Assembly (NCBI RefSeq): GCF_000471905.2
Contig: NW_006499435.1
Span: 4,364,937 to 4,428,936, forward strand
DNA: 64,000 nt
Reading direction: 5' to 3'
Source of the DNA: Amborella trichopoda
Taxonomy: Eukaryota; Streptophyta; Magnoliopsida; Amborellales; Amborellaceae
Shown here: positions 56,767-64,000 of the stretch, one piece after another
Numbering within the stretch: position 1 is the first letter of the stretch
How the letters are laid out: every line of letters begins with the position of its first letter
Made by a program: the position numbers and the translations under genes
The notes under the pieces: generated by a model
The model's database searches: none
What the model saw: the letters and a program-made list of their open reading frames with translations, nothing else
What the model was told of the DNA's origin: nothing

Positions 56767-58673
56767 TGTTGGGTTTATGTGGCTTTTAAAAGCCTTATGA
56801 GTGTGTAATGAAAAACATTTACTATAGCGGAACATAAACTCAGTGGGAGTGTGGTCCTTCAAAGACCATACTAAGCAAATGATATTTGTAGATAACGGAC
56901 TGTGCTTGACGATCTAGATCAGTCGGTTGGAAAACCCAAGGTACCAGAGCATAAAAAATAAATCGAGAAGGGTTTTTGGGTTAGCCCTTGATGAGGTCAG
57001 AGCTTATGCCTAGATGAGTGAGCTGAGGGACTGTGTGACCCTTGTGTGTGATGGTAGGCCTATAGAGATGGGGGCCAAAACCTCGTCTATGTTCCATTAC
57101 ACAGCATGCATATAGATAGATCATTCGGAAAAGCTTGATATCCACCTCTGGGTGAAGCATATGCATGTGCGAGAGATACCTCTATGCGCCATAGAGCTGT
57201 AGTCACATCAGGTCGTAGTGACTTTGACTTGTCTCTAGGAGAGGACCTGTAATCCACAGACTGGGATTACGACTCGTTGGCTCTTTGACCAGACTTTGGT
57301 GACCTGCTAATGAGCCCCTGCTTGGACTGTGGGTCATGAGAAACACTAGGTCGGTTCGATAAAGCAAGTGTGGTTTGTAGTCCACAGTTGAAGGTGGAGT
57401 ACCCCGTGATCATTGATTGAATTCCTGAACCATATGGATCTACTTCCCATCATATTAATTTAATTGTATTGATTTTATTATTAAATTATTTTAGATTTAT
57501 TATTTGAATTTTTGTAAGTCATTTGATATTTTATTTCTTATTTTTAGACATATAAAAATGAAGTTATTAATTTACAAAGTTATAATGTTTTAAAATTCAT
57601 TTTTTTAAAATATTTATTTTAAAAAAAATACACGGGGGCCCATAGTACACATGGGCCCACCATGTGGGTATTAGGTGGAGCCCCACATACCATATGGGTA
57701 TTATGTGGGGCCCCACATGCCATACATGGGTGGCACGCCCCACCCTTGGATACCTTATCTTGTTTTGTCTTCAAGTTTGTTAAAAATGGTAACTATATCG
57801 CATGTGGTCAAATATTGATTAGGAAATATTGACCATATCTTATCTTGATTATTGAAGGAATATCTTGACTTGCTATTATTGAAATATTCTTATAGAAAAT
57901 ATGAGATGGAAAATGTAATTTATGGTATGCACTATATCTTTTATGGATTTAATTTATTTAAATATATTGATGGGAAAATGGTTTAAAGAAATGAGATAAT
58001 GGTTTATGCACCTTCCATAATGTTGATGGCCCATCTATGGAATGAATAGCTCAGATCTCTCACCCCACAAGTCACATTGATCATCGGTCTATATTCAATC
58101 TCAAGATAGAGACAAACTATGAAAAACCCTAAAGAAACATTAGACTTAAATTTCACTATAAATATGGGTGTTCTCCCTCCATCTCAATACCTCTCTCTCT
58201 CCCATAAACTCTCTCTCTCTTCCTTAGGGACTACGCTCCTCTCTCTCTTCCCTAAGGGTCACGCCCCTCTCTCTCTCTACTCTCTTATTTTTTCTCTCTC
58301 TCTCATTTACCTAGTTTGGCCGAAATTAGTTTTTTCGATTCGAGATTGAAGCTAGACTGTTGATCCCGAGCCATTGGATGTGATGATTCAGTGTGGAGTG
58401 TAAAAAGCCCGATTGAGGTAATTTCCAGCATATTTTTTTTTAATTGTTTGTTCTTTTATTTTATATTCTCAAGCAGAGTATTAGGTTGTATGAATGGCAT
58501 CAAGTAGTTGAGATTTATTTTATTGATGTGTTATTTAATTTTTGGAATTCTATTGTTTGTAGAAAGACCATCTGTGAGTGATTTTGTTACCAAAATTATA
58601 AGGGGTGATTATTATTTTAAAATTAAAAAAAATTGTATTTTCCTGACAAAAGATTACATAAGCCTTTCTTTCA
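56767..58673 (+). mobile_element. Solo LTR (1.9 kb) with 5-bp target duplication
   Basis: It starts TGTTGGGTTTATGTGG and ends CTTTCTTTCA, flanked by tgact (56762-56766 and 58674-58678). The opposite arm of the host element preserves the unoccupied site, so the boundaries are well supported. TATAAATA at 58157-58164, about 60 bp after a CCCCACAAGTCACATTGATC-type stretch, could be the LTR promoter. No gag, pol or second LTR is seen, so it is a solo LTR left by recombination. Confidence 0.82.
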
Positions 58674-59094
58674 TGACTCTCTCTAATTCTTCTCTTTTTT
58701 CTCTCTCCACCTTTGATTCCTCTCTTTTTCTCTCTTCACCCCTAATTCCTCTCTTTTTCTCTCTTCACCCCTAATTTCTCTCTCTTTTTCTCTCTCCACC
58801 TCTAATTCCTCTCTTTTTTCTCTCAGCCATGACTCTCCCTAATTTTTCTCTCCATCATCTCTCCATGAATCTCCCCAATTCCATTCTCTCTCTCATCGTG
58901 TTCCCCATTTTCTCTGTCCCCCTCCATGTCATCACTCTCTCACGTCTTAATTTCCTTTTTTTCTCTCTACCGTAACTCTCCCCAAACCCCTTCTCTCTCT
59001 CCGTATTACCCAACTCTCTCTCCCCTACTTTGCAACTGTGAAGTAGTCATCTCAATACTCATATAAATTTCTCTTAACCATGTGAAAGGCTGTA

Positions 59095-59230
59095 CATGCA
59101 TTCTTACATGGCAGGCATGTAATACAGATGGAGAGAGAGACAGATGAAGAGAGAGAATTATATGCATGCTTACATGATAGGTATGTAATACGGATGGAGA
59201 GAGAGAGACGGATGAAGAGAGAGAATTGGG
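59095..59230. repeat. Tandem repeat of about 66 bp in the foldback loop
   Basis: Two copies of a unit with gcatgcttacatgatagg, tgtaatacggatggagag and gatgaagagagagaatt. It sits at the centre of the foldback element. Confidence 0.75.
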
Positions 59231-59942
59231 GTGATACGGAGAGAGAGAGAGAAGGGGTTTGAGGAGAGTTGCAGTGGAGAGAACTTAAGACGTGAGAGAG
59301 AGTGACGATATGGAGGGGGACAGAGAAAGCGGGGAACACGATGAAAGAGAGAAAAAAAGTGGAATTGGAGAGATTCATGGAGAGAGAGGGTGGAGAGGGA
59401 AAAATTAAAAAGAGTCATGGTGGAGAGAGAAAAGAGAGGAATTCAAGAGAGTCACTATAGAGAGAGAGATTAGGCTGTGAGAGAGAAAAAATAGAGAGGA
59501 ATTAGGGAGAATCACTATGGAGAGAGAGAGATTAGGATGTAAGAAAGAGAGAGGGGTAATACAGTGAGAGAGAGAGAGAGAAGGGGTTTGGGAGAGTCAC
59601 GGTGAAAAGAGAAATAAGGAGAATATCATGTGAAGAGAGAGAAAAGATGTGGTTTACAAAGAGCTATCTTTAAATAAATTGTTTGGGTTAAAAAAAAAAG
59701 AATAAAGTCAATAAAATTAGTCTAGGAGGTTAGAAGATATAAAAGTTACGATTTTTATGGTACAAGATACCTTTTAAATTTTTGGGTCTATTGAGATATG
59801 AACCTTAAAAACAAGGGGTATGAAGATATTCTCCCTTTAAAATATACAAAAAAAAGTTACAATTAAAAAATTTCACATAAATTTTTTTTGTATCACACAA
59901 AAGAAACACAAAGAACTTAAAGAGACTTACATTCTAAGTTGA

Positions 59943-60355
59943 GCATGTATACCATGCTCCGTCAAGAGCGTATTTTACTTCTACTCCCTCAATCATCAGA
60001 CCCACTTGGAAAGAAGTTTTCAATCTAAAATTTTAAGAACCACTTAAAAATTACTAGATGAATACTCTAAAAAAAAAAAAAAATCGAGTTTTTGAACACT
60101 TAAATCTCACTATCTAAAAATTGGATAGTCTCCATTCAATCTTGAGACACTATTTTATTCTAGTGCATGTAGGTTATTCTAGTGCATATAGGGTACAATT
60201 TGTATTTTCTTTTTTCTTTTTATTTAGGTTAATCTATAGGTTGAAGATGTTACATCTTCAAATTTTAGGGTTTTAAATCAGTTGAGGTTTTACCTGAAAG
60301 AGTAAATGGACATTCCACTCCCATGATGATAGAATAATTTTTGGCTTACGGGATT
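59943..60355 (+). mobile_element. MITE family 3
   Basis: It begins agcatgtataccatgctccg and ends with tttttggcttacgg, with the attactagatgaatactct and ggttaatctataggttgaag blocks in family order. A small gtgcatgtaggttattcta/gtgcatataggg duplication lies inside. Confidence 0.7.
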
Positions 60356-60550
60356 GTATATAATGAGACCATTTATATTTGATATAAAGAAGTGTCATAA
60401 TTACTTATAGCCATCCCATATAAAATCTAATAGCTCGAGTGTATTATAAAGTTTGAAAAAATGTGTTTTGAACTTTGAGCTTGATCAATGGAATAAATGC
60501 AGTCATTCAATTTCACATCTAATGGTTAAGATTAATTGTAATCACCTTAT
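60356..60550 (+). mobile_element. MITE family 4
   Basis: It begins ttgtatataatgagaccatt, with gtcataattacttatagcca and gatcaatggaataaatgcag inside. The right end is truncated or diverged. It abuts a family 3 copy. Confidence 0.65.
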
Positions 60551-61333
60551 AAATGTGTGTTTTGATACTATAACATTTGTCCGACACTTGGGAGGCAACC
60601 AAGAAGCTAGGAGCCAATGAAGTTTAAAACATCATGGATTTTAACCCATTCGACCACGTGGATAAAGGGCCCATGCACCTAAAATAAAGTTAAGGGAAAT
60701 CCATCAAAATAAGCCTAACTTTATCAGCTATTTGAAGTTTTACCGATTTTCAGCTACTTCATGATCAAGTGTATGTTGAAACACTTTTTAAAATTAAATA
60801 AAAGATAAAATATTAAATATTTCGTTTTCATAAATTTCACTGAGAACAAAGCCAAGAGAACTTGAGCATAGAATATTTATTCTCCACCGATTAACACCAT
60901 TTGATGCACAAGAAGAAACCAAGGCCCACAAGCGATCTTGGATCAAACAAGAGCGCGCACACACACATCCTCTCTTTGACAATGCAAAGGAAGAAAAGCA
61001 CTGAAATCTTGTTCAACTTAGTTTTATAGGGAATGAGAGAGAGAGAGATGTTCAACTTAGTTTATGCAATAAATGGGAATGAGAGAGAGGTACATAGGGT
61101 ATACCCAAAAAACCGAGTCAACTTCAATCTCCTTAATATCTCTAGCTTTAGCTTACTTTAGATAGCTCTTGATTACTTTAGAAAGCTCTTGATCAGGAGT
61201 CGGTGACTGTAGATCTTAATATTATTATTCACTTTTCTCATGCAGTTTGGGAGATGGTTGAGAGGGAGCGAGGTCTTCTAAACTTTTGTAGAAAGAGATA
61301 GAAAGATTGAGTGAAGTCTTTCAAATTTTTGTT
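60551..61333. other. Intergenic DNA, no gene
   Basis: A short ORF at 60794-60982 on the minus strand has no recognisable content. (GA)n runs lie at 61036-61048 and 61081-61090. Nothing else supportable. Confidence 0.5.
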
Positions 61334-61408
61334 CAGTGTTTCAATAAAAAGCGCCAGGTGGGTCCTAGGCGGATTGGGGGGCCGCCTAGTGCCTAGAACC
61401 TGAGTGGC

Positions 61409-61498
61409 CCAGTTGAATCCAAATAAGGATTCTACAGTCCAGTTGAATCCAAATAAAGATTCTACAGTCCAGTTGAATCCAAATAAAAATTCTGCAGT
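61409..61498 (+). repeat. 30-bp tandem repeat, 3 copies
   Basis: The phrase agttgaatccaaataa recurs at 61411, 61441 and 61471, an exact 30-bp period, in the terminal zone of the hAT element. Confidence 0.92.
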
Positions 61499-61779
61499 TA
61501 TTTGAGTATTAGACTATCTTGTATATTCAAATTATACTACATATTAGCATTTAGCACACATTCTATAATCATAACCATTATCCATAAGTCGGTTCATACT
61601 CCATAATCCATATCCAATTAAAACTTACAATATGCCAACCAACCAAATTATAAAACTATGAAAGTAATACTTGAAGACTCAAAATAATCTTTAATAGTTC
61701 AAATGTGCAATACACAATCCTTCAATTAAAGTTCAAACTTCAAAGTAACAAAGTTTAGTAATTATTCAACAATCAACAT

Positions 61780-62781
61780 TCATTCATCATCAGAAAATCT
61801 TGGATCAGCTGCATTGGCATCATATTCATCGAAGTCGACGGAGTTGTCACCCTCCTCGACATATTGCGACTCGTCTTCCTCCGTCTCTTGTGAATCTGCC
61901 TCTACTTCCTCCTCTTCCTCCACCCTTGTTCTCTGTGCATAAGCTCTAGTGGCCCTAAGAGGGTCGATTGATGTCCCTGAAGCATCCACGACCACGTCTC
62001 ATGTTAATTTTTCATGCTCCTCGACCTCATCATCATCAACTAACTACTCCATAACATTGTTCATATTTTTTGATCTAATGGGGTCTCTATTATCTCTTTT
62101 AGCAAATATGTCATTCAAGGGCCAAATTGGCCAATTTTCTCTAATGTAACATAAAAGCTACTTAAGCGAGCGGTATTGAAATGAATGCCCACCTCACAAA
62201 ACCATGTAGCCAAATAATACGGAGCTTTATCTCTCTCTTCCTTGATTTTATTTTCAATCGTGGTTTGCTTTTTTGTTTTCTCTCCAACAAAGTCAGGCCG
62301 AGGTAAGGAACTATCCATAAGCCTCTAACCCGAGGCTTCTTAGTCCCAAAACAAGAAGCAATTACAACTCCCTCCCCAATCCTTTCCTCATCATCAAAAT
62401 TGACTCGACCCCCAGACCTAACCTCTGCTATAAAATCTCATCTTTTTTCATTTTCACCAAGTCCATAAAATTCTTTATTCCTCTTTAACAACATCAGAAG
62501 TCTTTTTACATAAGGCAACAACCCCTTGATACCGACAAGATGTTTCTTGAACCGGTTTATGCCCCTCAATAACAGCAAAATGTTTCTTGAACTGGTTTAT
62601 GCCCCCTGATACCGGCAAGATGTTTCTTGAACCTATTTATACCCCTTTTTGTATCAATTTCACAATCATTAAGATCTGGGTTACAACCATATTCCCAATC
62701 GAGATCACCACTCCTATTAGATCCCGAAGAAGGCATCTTAAAAATAATGCAAATTACTAAACTTGATTGCTCAATATTCAA
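61780..62781 (-). pseudogene. Remnants of a hAT transposase (BED, DUF659 start, acidic tail)
   Basis: Read on the minus strand: a BED-like piece at 62781-62566 (DLDWEYGCNPD and INRFKKHLAGIRG, with the zinc-type His kept), a DUF659 start at 62310-62115 (ERDKAPYYLATWFCEVGIHF and LEKIGQFGP), then directly the acidic C-terminal tail at 61995-61780. The whole DUF659 core and dimerisation region are missing. The tail resembles the one in the 4.4-kb element at about 45420-45260. Related to it, not functional. Confidence 0.75.
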
Positions 62782-63254
62782 ACTTCCACCTCAAAGATAT
62801 TTCTAAACACTCAAAATCTTCTAAAACACGCCCTAATAACTTTGGAAAACATCAAAAAGTAAATATAATACCAATGGGTGATGTTTTGATCAATTTGGCT
62901 CAAACAAAGTTTAGGTTTCCAATAAACATAAGACCCTAATTTTTGGGCCTTAAAAACAAAACAAATAACGTAAAATACCTTCACTATTTTTTTTTCCGCC
63001 CCTAAGCTGGGCGCAGACCCTGGGCGGCCGCCAAAGGACAGACCGCCCAATTTGGCCGCCTAGGCCTAGACGATGCGCCCAGACCTTTCGAATAGCCTAG
63101 GCAACCGACTAGACGCTAAGCGGTCCGCTTTTTGAATTACTGTTTTTGTTTTGGGTTTCAATCAACCAAACTCCCAAACTACTTGAGAAAAATGAATAAT
63201 AATGTTAAAAGCTACAATCACATTGACTCCTAACCAGCCAATAATTATCTCTAG

Positions 63255-63485
63255 GTATTATATACAATGAGATCATTTACCTTTGATATAAAATGGTCAC
63301 AATTACTTACAACCATCCAATGTCAAATTTGATAGTTTGGATGTGTCATAAAGTTTGAAAAAATTTCTTTTGAAATTTGACCTTGGTCAATAGAATAAAT
63401 ACAGCCACCCGATTTTACATCCAATGGTCAGCATTAATTATGACCACCTTGTACCAAAAGTCAAAAATCTCATTCTATACTTTTC
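63255..63485 (+). mobile_element. MITE family 4
   Basis: The ends are inverted: TATACAATGAGATCATTTAC on the left and TATAGAATGAGATTTTTGAC read inward from the right. The interior has gatagtttggatgtgtcata and ttggtcaatagaataaatac. Best-preserved copy of the family here. Confidence 0.78.
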
Positions 63486-63840
63486 CTTATCCTCTATCTC
63501 ATCCTCATATAGATCAAGAGTTATCTAAAGTGCGCTAAAGATATTAAAGAGATCAAAGTTGACACGGGTTTTCAGGTATACCCTCTCTCTCTCTCTCTCT
63601 TAACAATCCCTTAAATTTATAGGGAAAAGGTTTTGCAAGTCCACCTTCTCATGCATCTGTCCTGTTATTACTTAAAAGTTCACAGCATAAAAAAAAAACC
63701 TGAGAGTTCATATTTTGTGCGCTCGCAATGAAATGCCCAAGACACTCAATGCCTATTGTGGTCGAGATGACCACATGAAGTTTCCCAGCATTGATTTGTC
63801 TTCGTTCATTTCTGTGTTACTTTTCTGGGTGTATTCATGT
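63486..63840. other. Unassigned sequence, no gene
   Basis: A (CT)n run at 63582-63601. An ORF from 63715 runs straight into the (GA)n tract and has no recognisable content. Confidence 0.5.
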
Positions 63841-63844
63841 ATGG

Positions 63845-63856
63845 GGAGAGAGAGTG

Positions 63857-63899
<43 letters not shown>

Positions 63900-64000
63900 T
63901 ACTAATAATATAAGTAACGTTACGTTTAGGAACGGTAAACCTAAAACCGTTACGTAAAGTAAAGTTTTGTTTAGTATAGTAAGTTCGTTTTCGTACGAAC
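63845..64000. repeat. (GA)n tract followed by artefact-like sequence
   Basis: A GA run to about 63896, then text made of gtta, acgt and taag-type words up to the window edge. Composition and word use resemble the flanks of the gap at 53581-53600. Confidence 0.7.

Larger units (their letters stand above)
56433..59835. mobile_element. Mutator-like foldback element with long inverted arms, carrying a solo LTR
   Basis: The ends are inverted: GGGAAAATATCTCCACATCC on the left and GGGAGAATATCTTCATACCC read inward from the right. The flanks ttcaaaata (56424-56432) and tttaaaata (59836-59844) match 8/9. Apart from the insert at 56767-58673 the two arms are near-complementary for about 700 bp. Landmarks: aacccaaacaatttgta at 56580 against the matching sequence at 59680, and tcatcgtgttcccca at 58895 against its complement near 59335. 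Non-coding. Confidence 0.83.
61334..63142 (-). mobile_element. 1.8-kb hAT element, internally deleted, exact 8-bp target duplication
   Basis: Flanked by tttttgtt on both sides (61326-61333 and 63143-63150). The ends are CAGTGTTTCAATAAAAAGCG and CAGTAATTCAAAAAGCGGAC read inward, with GCCTAGG-type subterminal motifs at 61355-61400 and 63000-63120. It keeps transposase fragments on the minus strand, described separately. A 30-bp unit is repeated three times at 61409-61498. Confidence 0.9.

Noticed and set aside
58119-59418. Several Ser/Leu-rich open frames in CT/GA-rich sequence
   Set aside because: They lie in the solo LTR and the foldback arms; the composition comes from CTCTCT repeats.
61780-61995. 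Stand-alone acidic protein gene
   Set aside because: It matches the acidic tail of the hAT transposase in the 4.4-kb element and lies inside a hAT with clear ends.

Overview
The window is nuclear DNA of a flowering plant. It is AT-rich and gene-poor, with GT-AG introns, many (CT)n/(GA)n microsatellites, and dense miniature transposons (MITEs), hAT and Mutator-like elements, a tRNA-derived SINE and a solo LTR. I cannot name the species. There are three N gaps: 8768-9050, 35277-35452 and 53581-53600.

Two protein-coding genes can be reconstructed exon by exon. (1) On the minus strand, 29841 to 20998, is a five-exon gene for a plant-conserved protein of unknown function, about 747 residues if two single-base frameshifts are bridged. 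(2) On the plus strand, 37986 to 53210, is a complete 13-exon FtsH-type ATP-dependent zinc metalloprotease of the plastid FTSH7/FTSH9 type (828 residues). It has intact Walker A, Walker B, HEAGH zinc site and two membrane segments. Its last coding exon lies about 8.7 kb beyond exon 12, across an intron that has taken up at least three hAT-type elements.

Layout: 1-1085 three-copy tandem repeat; 1086-20997 intergenic DNA made largely of MITEs, including a 1.0-kb foldback Mutator-like element (5072-6082) nested in an older MITE, and two MITEs in inverted orientation (14650-15458); 20998-30540 the minus-strand gene with its promoter, a SINE and a MITE in introns; 30541-36965 intergenic repeats, including a MITE split by a CCGG-rich element just upstream of the FtsH TATA box; 36966-53210 the FtsH gene; 53211-64000 repeats: an artefact-like low-complexity stretch around a gap, a long-armed Mutator-like foldback carrying a 1.9-kb solo LTR, and a 1.8-kb deletion derivative of a hAT element.

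The two genes have no evident functional link and point away from each other, about 6.5 kb apart. I found no operon-like system, CRISPR array, rRNA or intact tRNA gene. The most informative part of the window is the transposon archaeology: many insertions keep recognisable target-site duplications (8 bp for hAT, 9 bp for Mutator-like, 5 bp for the LTR, 14 bp for the SINE), so nesting order can be read directly. All family calls come from reading the sequence and from memory of protein families; no database search was run.
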